Positions 44,370-53,487 of a DNA stretch of 64,000 nucleotides are shown in pieces. Location: contig CAWCXA010000011.1 in assembly GCA_963799425.1 (NCBI GenBank), positions 62,001 through 126,000 on the forward strand, written 5' to 3'. The DNA comes from CAVWSM01 sp963799425. GTDB lineage: Bacteria; Actinomycetota; Actinomycetes; Jiangellales; Jiangellaceae. A model generated the notes under the pieces. It made no database searches. It worked only from the letters and a program-made list of their open reading frames with translations, and was not told the origin of the DNA. Each line of letters starts with the position of its first letter. Position 1 is the stretch's first letter. The translations under genes were made by a program, and so were the position numbers.

Positions 44370-45251
44370 ATGAATGTGACACTCACCGGTGCAACCGGGT
44401 TCATCGGATCTCACGTACTGGCGGAGCTCCAAGCACACGGTCACGAGGTGACGGCGCTTGTGCGCGACGACGCCCAGGCCGACGTCGTCTCCGCCCGTGG
44501 CGCCAAGCCGACCGTCGTCGACCTCTATGACCGACCGGCGGTAGCCGATCTGCTCAGCAGTGCAGACGGAGCTATCCACACCGCCAGTCCGGGCGACGCC
44601 ACCAGCGCAGCCTTGGATTCGGCCGTCGTGGATGCCGCGATCAATGCGTTCGCGGGCACTGGCAAGCCATACCTTCACATCAGCGGTCTATGGGTGTACG
44701 GCGCCAACCCGTCCATCACCGAGCAGTCCCCTTTCAATGCACCTGCACTGGTGTCGTGGAGGGAACCGATCGAACGCCGAATACTCAGCGCGGAAGACAT
44801 GCGCGGAGTCGTGATCGTTTCCGGTGTCGCGTACGGCGACGGGGGCGGCGGGGTTCCCGGACTGCTTCTGGGATCGCCCCGAGACGACGCGGGCAATCTG
44901 ATCATGCTCGGCACGGGACAACAACACTGGCCGACCGTCCATGTTGCGGATCTGGCTGACATGTTCCGCCGCGCGTTCGAATCCGGCTCGGCCCGCGGCT
45001 ACTACGTCATCGGCAACGGAGAGAATTCGACCGCTGCGGACCTGACCGCAGCGGCCGCCGTCGCAGTCGGCGCTCCGGGAGCGGTTCCCGGTTCAGACGA
45101 CGAGGCTCGGGCGCGCTTAGGCGACTACTTTGCCGAAGTCCTCCTGCTCGATCAGAGCACCGTCGCAGCCAAGGCTCGATCAGAGCTTGGTTGGTCCCCC
45201 AGCCACCCGGGACTCGTCGACGAGTTCCGCCACGGTAGCTATCGGAAGTGA
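44370..45251 (+). CDS. NAD-dependent epimerase/dehydratase (extended SDR)
   Basis: A 293-residue Rossmann-fold protein. The nucleotide-binding GATGFIGSHV is at the N-terminus. A YxxxK catalytic pair is not obvious, so it may be an atypical SDR or NmrA-like sensor. The start has an ideal AGGAGG site eleven bases upstream. It lies 35 bases after the flavin reductase, so the two are probably co-transcribed. Confidence 0.88.
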   Translation: MNVTLTGATGFIGSHVLAELQAHGHEVTALVRDDAQADVVSARGAKPTVVDLYDRPAVADLLSSADGAIHTASPGDATSAALDSAVVDAAINAFAGTGKPYLHISGLWVYGANPSITEQSPFNAPALVSWREPIERRILSAEDMRGVVIVSGVAYGDGGGGVPGLLLGSPRDDAGNLIMLGTGQQHWPTVHVADLADMFRRAFESGSARGYYVIGNGENSTAADLTAAAAVAVGAPGAVPGSDDEARARLGDYFAEVLLLDQSTVAAKARSELGWSPSHPGLVDEFRHGSYRK

Positions 45252-45274
45252 GAGTCTGCGGAGCCTGATCCATC

Positions 45275-46156
45275 GTGGGTACCTCGACATTCCCACTCGG
45301 CAGCCGCCAAGTGCGACGGACTGGGTACGGCGCGATGCAGCTCGCCGGCCCCAACGTCTTCGGCGGGCCGGACGACCCGGTCGCTGCCATGGGCGTTCTG
45401 CGAGCTGCCGTCGCCGCCGGAGTCGATCACATCGACACTGCCCAGTACTACGGTCCGGACATCGTCAACGAGCTGATCCGCGACGCGCTCTACCCCTACT
45501 CGCCGGAGCTGGCGATCGTCAGCAAGGTCGCTGCCCGCCGGGACGAGGTGGGCGCGGTGCTGCCCTATGACGACCCCGACCAGCTGCGCGCGGGCATCGA
45601 GGACAACCTGCGCAGCCTAAGGGTGGACCGGCTGGCCGCGGTCAACCTGCGCCTGCTCGGGCACGGCCTGGTCGACGCCCGCTTCGACGACCAGCTGGCC
45701 GCCATGGTGCAAGCCCGCGACGACGGGCTCATCGCGGGAGTTGGGTTGAGCAACGTCAGCCTCGAACAACTGCGGCACGCCCTACAGGGCACCGACATCG
45801 TCTGCGTGCAGAACATGTTCCACCTCGCCGACCGCGGGGACGCCCCGGTCCTCGCCGAATGCTTCAACCGGGGCATCGCCTACGTCCCGTTTTGCCCACT
45901 GGGCTGGCCGCGTGGCCGGGCCAACCCGGTCCTCACCAACCCGGTGGTCATCACAACGGCCGCCCGCCTCGGCATCACTCCGGCGCAAGCTGCGCTGCGC
46001 TGGCTGCTTCAAGTCGCGCCAAACGTCCTGCTGATCCCCGGCACGGCCTCGCTTGCTCATCTCAAGGACAACCTGGCTGCCGAAGACGCGGTTCTTGACG
46101 AGCAAGCGCTGCGCGATCTTGACGGGGTCGGCGTCACGCGGCGCAGTTGGCCTTGA
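45275..46156 (+). CDS. Aldo/keto reductase family oxidoreductase
   Basis: A 293-residue TIM-barrel NADPH oxidoreductase. The catalytic Asp and Tyr lie in GVDHIDTAQYYGPDIVNE (D and Y), the Lys in LAIVSKVAAR; the usual active-site His block is weak (NLRLLGHGL). The cofactor motif LLIPGTASLAHLKDNLAAED is present near the end. GTG start, 23 bases after the epimerase gene. The three reductases may form a detoxification set under regulator copy 3. Confidence 0.9.
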   Translation: MGTSTFPLGSRQVRRTGYGAMQLAGPNVFGGPDDPVAAMGVLRAAVAAGVDHIDTAQYYGPDIVNELIRDALYPYSPELAIVSKVAARRDEVGAVLPYDDPDQLRAGIEDNLRSLRVDRLAAVNLRLLGHGLVDARFDDQLAAMVQARDDGLIAGVGLSNVSLEQLRHALQGTDIVCVQNMFHLADRGDAPVLAECFNRGIAYVPFCPLGWPRGRANPVLTNPVVITTAARLGITPAQAALRWLLQVAPNVLLIPGTASLAHLKDNLAAEDAVLDEQALRDLDGVGVTRRSWP

Positions 46157-46246
46157 GGAACAGCTGGGCATCAGCTCGGGGGAAGCGATGGACGCTGCGT
46201 GCGATCGCGGCACCCAAGTAGTCGACGGTGAGCTGGTCGACGCGGC

Positions 46247-46664
46247 TCACAAACGGAGCCACACGCTCAGGAGGCTAAGCACACGGGCAGTCGGATAGAA
46301 CACAAGGCATGCGCCGACGAAGCCGCCGGCGAAGCAGAACACGAGTTAACGGATCGGCCCGAAGGCGTCCTCGACGTTCCTTCCGAAGATGTCCAGGAAC
46401 AGCAGGTTGCCGAGGATGTGATCCTGACTGCCATGCGTCCAGCTCGGATTCGCTGCGCAGAAAGCTGCTGACCTGCACGAGTGAGGAGATGGCACTGCCA
46501 GGGATGAATCCGAGCTGACCGGTGACCAGTGCGTACCCGATCCACCCCGGCTGCACGGCCGCACCGAGCAGCCAGCCCCACCACGCCCGGCGTCCAGCCG
46601 ACCACAGGGCAAGCACCTGCAGGCCCGTCAGGACCCAAGGCCAGTACACAGGCGCCCCGAGGCG
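46247..46664 (-). pseudogene. Decayed membrane-protein region including a rhomboid remnant
   Basis: Between the aldo/keto reductase and the AI-2E gene no intact gene is seen. On the minus strand, 46449-46664 encodes a Trp-rich stretch with two to three membrane helices (WWGWLLGAAVQPGWIGYALV). A second frame from about 46444 encodes a rhomboid-like core (HGSQDHILGNLLFLDIFG, NVEDAFGPIR), then a TAA stop at 46346-46348 where rhomboids have Tyr, then in the same frame LVFCFAGGFVGACLVFYPTA to a TGA at 46247. The catalytic Ser and His motifs are absent. Confidence 0.65.
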
Positions 46665-46772
46665 CGTGTCGATCCGTCCAGGAGGACACCATGACGCCCA
46701 GCGCCAGGCTGCCGCTGAGGGCGCAGAAGACCGCAAGTCGCCGGTAGCGGTCGCGGCGCATGACGATGCTCG

Positions 46773-47936
46773 TCATGTCGCGAGCGGCGTCGCCGCCTGG
46801 CCCTCGGGTGGCGTTTCCGGGGCGGTCGCCTGCCATAGCTCCCGGGCGACCACTTGCAGTGCGCCCGCGGTGGGAATGGAAATCAGCGCTGCCACGAAGC
46901 TGCCGAAGAAACCGCCGACCCAGCTCCCGATCGACGTTCCGACCAGGATGGACACGAGAACGAGCAACGGATTGACGCGCACCGTGCGGCTCATCACCAC
47001 GGGGTTCAGCACATGGTTCTCAATCTGCTGATAGGCAATGAAGACGGCCGCGGTGACGATGCCCGCGGTCAGCGAGTGGCCTAGGGCGTACAACACAGTG
47101 GGGATCCCTGCCAGCGCGCCGCCGACCATCGGCAGGAAGTCGACCAGGGCGACCCACAGGGCCCACAGCAACGGGAAGGGAATCTGGAGGGCCGTGAGCG
47201 TGACGAACACTGTGGCGCCGGCGATCACAGACGTCAGGAGGTTGCCCACCATGTAGCCGGTCACCGACTGGTTGATCTCATGGGCTATTCGGGCATAACG
47301 GCTGGCACGCTCCGGCGGCAGCAAGGCCAGCAGTCCACGGCGCATCTTGGGGCCCTCAAGCAGCAGAAGCACCACGAGCACGGCGACGGTCCCCAGCGTC
47401 AACACCAGTGACGCTGCACCCTTGCCGACGGTGAGCGCCGGCTTGGCCAGGCCCTCACCGATGGTCTCCAGCTTGGGGGCGTTCTGCTGCACCCAGGCTG
47501 CCAGGTGGAAGCGGCGCACCAGGTCGCCGATCCACCCGTGGCCATCTTGCGCGTCCTGGACGTAGGTAGGCAGCTGCTGCGACAGGTTGGTGAGCCCGCG
47601 CAGCAGTGGAGAACCGAAGGCCAGCATCAGGCCGGTGAAGACCAGCGCCGCCCAGAAGGTCACGACTGCCACTGCCCAGCCGCGACGCCGGATTCCTCGG
47701 CGTTGTAGGTAAAGCACCAGCGGGTTCAGGATCAGGGCGATGAATCCCGCGATGGTCATCATGAGAAGGACGTCGCGTAGCCGGTAGATGACCCTGCCCG
47801 CGAGGTAAGCGCCAGCAACTACGGCGACGGTAGTGATGATCGTGGCCAGCGGGACGCCCCGGTCGGCGGCGGCGACCGAAAGACGACCCCGCCGAGTGGG
47901 CACCGGGCGGGTCGCATCAACCTCGTCGGTGGTCAT
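46773..47936 (-). CDS. AI-2E family transporter
   Basis: A 387-residue membrane protein of the AI-2E (PF01594) family with about eight membrane segments, including the conserved NPLVLYLQRRG and VDFLPMVGGALAGIP blocks. Members export small molecules or act as Na+/H+ antiporters; an autoinducer-2 role is not general. Its start overlaps the end of the DUF3040 gene by 20 bases, so the two are co-transcribed as the last genes of the surface cluster. Confidence 0.9.
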   Translation of the reverse strand: MTTDEVDATRPVPTRRGRLSVAAADRGVPLATIITTVAVVAGAYLAGRVIYRLRDVLLMMTIAGFIALILNPLVLYLQRRGIRRRGWAVAVVTFWAALVFTGLMLAFGSPLLRGLTNLSQQLPTYVQDAQDGHGWIGDLVRRFHLAAWVQQNAPKLETIGEGLAKPALTVGKGAASLVLTLGTVAVLVVLLLLEGPKMRRGLLALLPPERASRYARIAHEINQSVTGYMVGNLLTSVIAGATVFVTLTALQIPFPLLWALWVALVDFLPMVGGALAGIPTVLYALGHSLTAGIVTAAVFIAYQQIENHVLNPVVMSRTVRVNPLLVLVSILVGTSIGSWVGGFFGSFVAALISIPTAGALQVVARELWQATAPETPPEGQAATPLAT

Positions 47937-48186
47937 GCCTAACTTCCTCGTGGACCGTTGGTGATCCGTTCCCGTCTACGGACGACCCGGTGACTGCCGC
48001 GATGGCACCACCTAGCGATAAGGCGACCGCGGTGACCGCCAATACGACCAGAATTGCCAGTCGCCCCGGGATGCGTCGTCTGCGCGGTGTGAGGCGCCGC
48101 TCGAACCGACGTACGAACGCAGGGTCATAGCGGCGCAGCACCGTCTCGATCTCGGCCAGCTTGCGCCACTCCGCGTCGCTGATCAT
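47917..48186 (-). CDS. DUF3040 family small membrane protein
   Basis: An 89-residue protein with an N-terminal amphipathic helix (MISDAEWRKLAEIETVLRRYDP) and one membrane segment (about residues 44-66), matching the DUF3040 family. Function unknown. The start at 48186 is chosen because it is the family start. It overlaps the AI-2E gene and lies 47 bases after the response regulator. Confidence 0.78.
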   Translation of the reverse strand: MISDAEWRKLAEIETVLRRYDPAFVRRFERRLTPRRRRIPGRLAILVVLAVTAVALSLGGAIAAVTGSSVDGNGSPTVHEEVRHDHRRG

Positions 48187-48233
48187 GGCAATACCTCGAT
48201 TCGTAGCTGACCCGGAGTCGACGGCTGCAGTCA

Positions 48234-48860
48234 TCACGACGCACCGATCAAGCCGTTCGCGAGTGCGAACAGCACGAGCTCAGCGCGTGTCCCGAGCCTG
48301 AGCTTCCGCATGATGTGGGCACGATGCGTATCGACCGTCCGCACCGAGATGTAGAGCTTCTTGCCGATCTCCTGGTTCGTGTAGCCGAGCGCGAGCAGAT
48401 GGAGGACGTCGCGTTCGCGGTCCGAAAGCGGCCCAAGGGCGGCCACCTCGTCCGCGACGACGAGTTGCGCGCCGAGGCTCGGATCGACGTAGCGTTCACC
48501 GGCCGAGACCCGGCGGATCGCCTCGATCAACTCGGTGACAGACGCTCGCTTGGGCACATAGCCGCGGGCGCCAGCCGTGATTGCCTGCCGTACCGACGTC
48601 GGTTGGGTCTGTGACGAGACGACCAACACGTGCGTCGCCGGGGACACTTTCAGCAGGTCCGGGATGACGTCGTAGCCGTTCCTCCGTGGCAGGACCACAT
48701 CGAGCAAGACCACGTCGGGCTGCAATGCGCGGGCTTTGATGACCGCCTGCTCGGCGGTCCCGGCTTCGCCGACCGGCACAATGCCGTCCTCGTGCTCCAG
48801 CCGCAGGCGCAGCGAGGAGCGGAACAGTTCGTGGTCGTCGACGAGGAGAATGCGGATCAT
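48234..48860 (-). CDS. NarL/LuxR family response regulator
   Basis: A 208-residue two-component regulator. The receiver domain starts MIRILLVDDHELF and has the phospho-acceptor D54 (VVLLDVVLP). The LuxR HTH (about 145-205) begins LSDRERDVLHLLALGYTNQEIGKK and contains VDTHRAHIMRKL. Its ATG overlaps the kinase stop codon by four bases, which makes the pair certain. In-frame codons upstream would sit inside the kinase gene and are not used. Confidence 0.93.
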   Translation of the reverse strand: MIRILLVDDHELFRSSLRLRLEHEDGIVPVGEAGTAEQAVIKARALQPDVVLLDVVLPRRNGYDVIPDLLKVSPATHVLVVSSQTQPTSVRQAITAGARGYVPKRASVTELIEAIRRVSAGERYVDPSLGAQLVVADEVAALGPLSDRERDVLHLLALGYTNQEIGKKLYISVRTVDTHRAHIMRKLRLGTRAELVLFALANGLIGAS

Positions 48861-49549
48861 CGGTCGGTGCCGGTCAGGACGATCACCGCGCGGGTTCCGC
48901 CACCCGTGCGTGGCTTGAGCTCCAGCACACCCCCGAACCGGGCAACAAGCCGGCGACACAGGGCGAGGCCAAGCCGAGCGCCAGTGGTGTAGCCGTCGGT
49001 CGACCCGAGACCAACGCCGTCGTCGTCGACGACGAGGGCCCACCGATTCTCGGTAGCGACAGCCGAGACATGGACGCGGTTAGCGCCGGCCGCGATGGCG
49101 TTCGCCAGCAGATTCCGGAGTACGAGACGGAGGGCGGCCGGCGGCATCGGAAAGTCGCCCGTCGCGCTCGTGATCACCTCGGCGCGGATGTCGCCGAGGT
49201 CGGCCACGGCCTGCCGCACGCAATCGGCGATCGGCGCGAGGCCGTCGCTTGCCCGATCGGCGTGCACCGCCTCCAGGATGGAGTCGACAAGCTCGAGCGC
49301 GCGCTTCAGGCCCTCGCGCGGCGCGTCGCGCAGCAGGGCGGATAGCAGCGACGACCTGACGTCGTGGGCGACGAGTCCGGCGAAATCCTCAAGCGCCTCG
49401 TTCCTTCGCGCAAGCCGGGCGGCTTGCTCGGCAAGCTGCTCCGCGGTGTCGTGCACGCCCTGCCGGCCGGTCGCGAGCGCAACGTCGCGACCCCCGTGCC
49501 AGTCCGTGTAGCCCTCCTGGGTGCCGTCTGTCGCAGTTATCGTGCTCAT
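48857..49549 (-). CDS. Soluble histidine kinase
   Basis: A 230-residue kinase without membrane segments or a recognisable sensor domain. A short coiled-coil region (about residues 35-55) leads to an H-box VAHDVRSSL with H62, followed by an N-box (LVLRNLLANAI) and G-box (VDDDGVGLG). It is about half the usual size. Its signal may come from a partner protein or the first 50 residues. AAGGAA precedes the ATG. It lies directly downstream of the repeat-protein gene A. Confidence 0.87.
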   Translation of the reverse strand: MSTITATDGTQEGYTDWHGGRDVALATGRQGVHDTAEQLAEQAARLARRNEALEDFAGLVAHDVRSSLLSALLRDAPREGLKRALELVDSILEAVHADRASDGLAPIADCVRQAVADLGDIRAEVITSATGDFPMPPAALRLVLRNLLANAIAAGANRVHVSAVATENRWALVVDDDGVGLGSTDGYTTGARLGLALCRRLVARFGGVLELKPRTGGGTRAVIVLTGTDR

Positions 49550-49767
49550 GACCTGGGTTCCTTCTGCTGGAGAGGTCTTTGATGGCCTTGAGGTGCTCCG
49601 TGAGGACGATGCTCGGGTCCTGGTGAGATGCCCATGAGAGCGTGTGCGGTGCTGATGCGACTACCCTCGCGCCGATCGGCGCCCGTCGTACCCGGGGCAT
49701 ACCCGGGGTAGTCACCTGGTCGACCCCGGGGACGGGCTCCGGTGGCCCGGGTGGCGAGTCGCACGCC

Positions 49768-49803
49768 CCTCGGCGGCGGCCCCGTGGGGGAGCGCCGCCG
49801 AGG
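49768..49803. terminator. 11-bp hairpin after repeat protein A
   Basis: CCTCGGCGGCG (49768-49778) pairs with CGCCGCCGAGG (49793-49803), 20 bases after the minus-strand stop at 49823. There is no T-run. It separates the repeat-protein genes from the two-component pair, which would then need its own promoter. Confidence 0.6.
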
Positions 49804-49822
49804 AGCGTTGTGTCAGGTTGTG

Positions 49823-51241
49823 TCAGTACGCGCCGCCGCCTTGGATGAACGTGCCAGTCACGTCCATGACGAGTGCGCCTTGCTCCGCGTCGCCGATCTG
49901 TGCGTTGACGTCGCCCGTACCACCGATCACGACGTTGCCGTCATCGCGTGTGATGACGATGTTCTCGCCGACGGCGCGGTTGTCGTCGTCGTCGTAACCG
50001 TCAGCGCCGATGACGATCGCTTCCGATCCGGACGCGAGCGTGGTGCCTTCGTCGGTGTGCACGGCGGTCGCGGCCCCGCCGCTGGCGTGCTCGACCCACG
50101 ACTCGTACGGGAAGTCGAAGTCGTCGCCCCCCGTCGAGGGAGATGGGAGGACTGCTGCGGTGGCGGCGGGCGATGTGGGAGACGACGACTGCGTGGCCTG
50201 AGTCGCCGGCGTCCCGATGAGACCGGGAAGTGCGTCACCGTTCGGCTCCGCCGCCTCGGCGAGGTCATCGGAGTCCTCATCGTCATCGGAGTCCTCATCG
50301 TCGTCGGCGGGTGGCGGCTCGTCTCCGTTGCCGCCGCCGGAGGCGAGGTCGACGAGGGCCGCCGCCATCGTTTGCCAGGGCGCCTCATCCGCGGACTCGC
50401 TCCCACGGATGAAGGAGTCGGTGGCATCGATCACGTTCAATCCGCTCGCGTCAATGTCTCCGGTGTTCGCGTTGATCTGCCCGTTGCGGTCTCTGAAGAA
50501 GTTCGAGTCGTCCGTCGTTACAAGGATGTTCCGACCTGCGACGTCGGTCCGGTACGACTCCCACTCCGAGAACGCGACCCCGCGGGATGTGGCGCCCGGC
50601 AGGGGGTTCCAGAGGTTCTGGGCGAAGAACGGCGGACTCACGAGAGGAGGCAGCGGTTGCGTCGGCCCCCAAGCGCCGATGCCAGTGACTGGGAACGAGA
50701 GCGGCGTGGCGATCGGTGGTTGCGCAGCGCTGGGGAGAGAGACGGGGGCTACGTCGGCGGGGACGCGCATCGGTGTCCCCACGACGTTGTCGTCGGTGGG
50801 CGTGGCCTGGGTGTTGCTGGGTGCGGGAGCAGCACTCGGGCCGGCGGGCGGGTCGGGGGTGTTCGAGCCACCGGTGACAGAGACGATGCGGACGCTGCTG
50901 TTTGGGGTGGTTGCTTGGCCGCGATAACCGTCGGGCGTCGCGACGATCTGGACTGTGCTGTTGACTGTTGCGGCGGCACCCTCGAGCGCCACTGCGGGTG
51001 GGGATGGGGCATCGTTGGTGACCGCCGGCGCGGCCGGGTCGGGCGCGCCGATGCTGCCCGGAGCGGCGTCGCCGGTCGCGGGATCCACGACCGGCGCACC
51101 AATGTCGGGTGCGGGCGGCGCCGTCGACGCGGTGCTCGCCATGACCAGGTCGGCGGCGCCGATCAGCCAGCCACCGACGCAACCGACGGCGGCCAGGAAA
51201 CCGACGATCAGCCATCTGAGGGAATTTGCAGGGATGTACAT
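49823..51241 (-). CDS. Membrane-anchored Asn/Asp/Gly repeat protein A
   Basis: A 472-residue protein that I do not recognise. One N-terminal hydrophobic helix (about residues 9-29) would anchor it or act as an uncleaved signal. A Pro/Ala/Thr-rich stalk spans about 35-230. Two copies of a module of about 48 residues follow at 236-283 and 425-470, with the core GQINANTGD in the first and GDVNAQIGD in the second. Between them lies a very acidic patch (D-rich, about 313-326). The same module occurs three times in protein B upstream. AAAGGA precedes the ATG, 15 bases after the B stop, so the two are one operon. A beta-solenoid or amyloid-like surface protein is possible. Confidence 0.75.
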   Translation of the reverse strand: MYIPANSLRWLIVGFLAAVGCVGGWLIGAADLVMASTASTAPPAPDIGAPVVDPATGDAAPGSIGAPDPAAPAVTNDAPSPPAVALEGAAATVNSTVQIVATPDGYRGQATTPNSSVRIVSVTGGSNTPDPPAGPSAAPAPSNTQATPTDDNVVGTPMRVPADVAPVSLPSAAQPPIATPLSFPVTGIGAWGPTQPLPPLVSPPFFAQNLWNPLPGATSRGVAFSEWESYRTDVAGRNILVTTDDSNFFRDRNGQINANTGDIDASGLNVIDATDSFIRGSESADEAPWQTMAAALVDLASGGGNGDEPPPADDDEDSDDDEDSDDLAEAAEPNGDALPGLIGTPATQATQSSSPTSPAATAAVLPSPSTGGDDFDFPYESWVEHASGGAATAVHTDEGTTLASGSEAIVIGADGYDDDDNRAVGENIVITRDDGNVVIGGTGDVNAQIGDAEQGALVMDVTGTFIQGGGAY

Positions 51242-51256
51242 GGGGACAGTCCTTTC

Positions 51257-52570
51257 TCACGGTGAGGTTGGAGTTGGTGACGTCTGGGAGGCGGAGTTGC
51301 CGGTCGTGATCTGCGAATCGGTGATGTCCATCACCACCGCGCCACTCGTGTCGCTGTCGCCGACCTGGGCGTTCACGTCGCCGACGCCACCGACCGCGAC
51401 GTTCCCGTCGTCGGAGGTCGCGACGTTGTGATCGCCGTGCATTGTGACGCTGGCGTCGACGACCCCGTTGCCGCCGATGACCAGCGAGTCAGCCCCGGAC
51501 GCCGTAGCGGTGCCGTTCTGGGAGGTCACGGACGCCGAAGCGGTCCCCGGCGCCGGGGTCGGCACTGCCACCACCGGCGTGGACCGGGCAGGCTCAGCTG
51601 ACGAGGCGGAACTGCCGGAGCGGACCACCGAGCGCGTCGCGTCAACGACGTTCAAGCCGCTCATGTCGGTGTCACCGGTGTTCCCGTTGAGATCGCCGGC
51701 GCGGTGATAGAAGACGTTCGAGTCGTTGTTGGTCAACAGGTTGTGGTTGCCAACGACCTCAAGCGCTTTGTTCTCGTAGCCCGCGATTGCGACCGCGCGT
51801 GTAGGCGGCCCGCTGCCCGCAGCCGTGTTCGTCGTCGCGGTGGCGACGGGTGCGCCCCCCTGGGTGCCCGTCGGAGATCCTGGCGTCGTTCCAGAAGACC
51901 CGCCGGCCGACACGCCGTGGGAACTACCGGACGTGACCACTGAATCGACGACCTCGAGGGCGATTACGCCGCTTGCTGCCGCATCGCCGGTGTTCGCCTT
52001 CACGACGGTGTTGTCGCCCACCGAAATGATCGAACCGTTGTTCGCGATCACAATGTGATCGCCGATCGCGATCACGGACAGGCCTTCCACCCGATCGGCA
52101 CCGCGGATTCCAGTTGGCCCGGAATCCGTGAGCTCCCGTGACGAATCGCCCACGAGGCGCGTCTGCGTTGCCGAGAACATTGGCGCGGACGCGGACGCGA
52201 CCGAGCGAGGCGAGAAAGACGTAAACGTCTGCGTCGGCGCGGAGCCGGACGAGGCCGAACGCCGGGAGGATGACATGATCCTGTACGTGGACGCCCGCGG
52301 CGTACGTGCCGTGTGTGCGCTACTGGGCACGGGCAGCAAGGCGACCGGCGGTCCTGCCTGGCTGACTGGCGCTTCGGGCATCACGATCGTGACATTGACG
52401 GGCGGACTCGCCGATTGACCTCGCGGGACCGCTGCCGCCGGCCGCGAGGAATCGGCCGGTGCGACGGTACTTGTTCGCGAGCCGTCGGCGACGGCTGCGC
52501 GCAGCATTCCTCCGACGAAGAGTGCCACGAGAGCACCTACTCCCACGAGCAACCACTTCGGTATGACCAC
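51257..52570 (-). CDS. Membrane-anchored Asn/Asp/Gly repeat protein B
   Basis: A 437-residue paralogue of protein A. A signal-anchor helix (about residues 5-27) is followed by a Ser/Thr/Pro-rich stalk and three modules at about 170-217, 274-321 and 379-426. Their cores are KANTGDAAASG, GDLNGNTGDTDMSG and GDVNAQVGDSDTSG. Each module starts with G-[DN]-H and ends in [ST]-G-[NS]-S. No C-terminal sorting signal is seen. The GTG start has an AAGGAAAG site. It lies between the sortase gene and gene A, all on the minus strand. Confidence 0.75.
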   Translation of the reverse strand: MVIPKWLLVGVGALVALFVGGMLRAAVADGSRTSTVAPADSSRPAAAVPRGQSASPPVNVTIVMPEAPVSQAGPPVALLPVPSSAHTARTPRASTYRIMSSSRRSASSGSAPTQTFTSFSPRSVASASAPMFSATQTRLVGDSSRELTDSGPTGIRGADRVEGLSVIAIGDHIVIANNGSIISVGDNTVVKANTGDAAASGVIALEVVDSVVTSGSSHGVSAGGSSGTTPGSPTGTQGGAPVATATTNTAAGSGPPTRAVAIAGYENKALEVVGNHNLLTNNDSNVFYHRAGDLNGNTGDTDMSGLNVVDATRSVVRSGSSASSAEPARSTPVVAVPTPAPGTASASVTSQNGTATASGADSLVIGGNGVVDASVTMHGDHNVATSDDGNVAVGGVGDVNAQVGDSDTSGAVVMDITDSQITTGNSASQTSPTPTSP

Positions 52571-52708
52571 GGGACTTTCCTTTCCTAATTAGCGCGGCGA
52601 TATGGCTTCTCCGTGGCCGTCGTCAGCCACAGGTGTCTACATCGATGGCGACCATCGTGCGTATCGACTAGGGAGAGTCACGGCCGTCGTGTAAGCCGGT
52701 GCGTGCCG

Positions 52709-53398
52709 TCAGCTGGTGACATCGAGCAACCGTGCGAACACGACCACGTTGTCCAGGTAGTGCCCGGACGAGCGGTCGAACGCCCCGCCACAAGTGATCA
52801 GGCGCAGCTCCGGCGACTGGGTCGGGCCGTACACCCGCTCGGTGGGGAAGCTGTCCTTGTCGTGCTGCTCGCGGGCGACGACCTCGAACCGGGCCACCGA
52901 ACCGTCGGCGCGTTCGACCTCGACAAGCGCGCCAGGCGCCAGCTCCCGCAATCGGTAGAACACGGCGGGGGCTGTCTTCGAGTCGATGTGGCCAGCGATC
53001 ACGGCCGGCCCCGGTTCGCCCGGTACGGGCCGGTGCACGTACCACCCGGCCACCGAGAAGTCCTCGGGTACTTGGAGGGTGCCGTCAGGATTGAGGCCGA
53101 GGTCCACAAGGGGGGAGTTGACCCCGATCGAAGGAATCCTGACCACCGTGGGCGGCGGAGGCGGAGCGGGCACGGGTGCTGACGCCGTGGGCGGGGGCGG
53201 CGGAGCGGGCAGGGGGGGCGGTGAAGGTTTGAGCATGTCGCCGGTTGTCGTTGCGACTTCGGCGTCACTGGGTTGGCGCAAGGCCTCGGCGGGGGCCCTG
53301 GCGACCAGTCCGGTCACCGAGACGGTGACCAAGAAGAGGCCCAGCATGGCGGACATGGCGGTCAGGACAGGCCGCAGCGGACGGGATCGACGGTTCAT
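52709..53398 (-). CDS. Class F-type sortase
   Basis: A 229-residue membrane-anchored transpeptidase. An N-terminal membrane helix (about 13-33) and a Pro-rich linker (58-83) lead to the sortase beta-barrel with H137 (AGHID), C203 (ITCGG) and R223 (FARL) as catalytic triad. It would join exported proteins to the wall or to each other. The start at 53398 (MNRRSRPL) is preferred; an in-frame start further up overlaps the preceding intergenic hairpin. It lies between the DVEDPA-repeat gene and the two repeat-protein genes. Confidence 0.9.
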   Translation of the reverse strand: MNRRSRPLRPVLTAMSAMLGLFLVTVSVTGLVARAPAEALRQPSDAEVATTTGDMLKPSPPPLPAPPPPPTASAPVPAPPPPPTVVRIPSIGVNSPLVDLGLNPDGTLQVPEDFSVAGWYVHRPVPGEPGPAVIAGHIDSKTAPAVFYRLRELAPGALVEVERADGSVARFEVVAREQHDKDSFPTERVYGPTQSPELRLITCGGAFDRSSGHYLDNVVVFARLLDVTS

Positions 53399-53487
53399 CG
53401 GTCGAGCCTCCGGGTGGTGAATCGAGTGTGATGCGCGTCGGTGGCCCGCACCCGCTGTGCGAGCCACCGATGCGTCAGGCGGCTTGC

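Noticed and set aside
49742..51265. A 507-codon plus-strand frame opposite repeat protein A
   Set aside because: Arg/Gly/Val-rich without domains. The minus-strand frame has a membrane helix, a ribosome site, repeats shared with protein B and a proper operon position.
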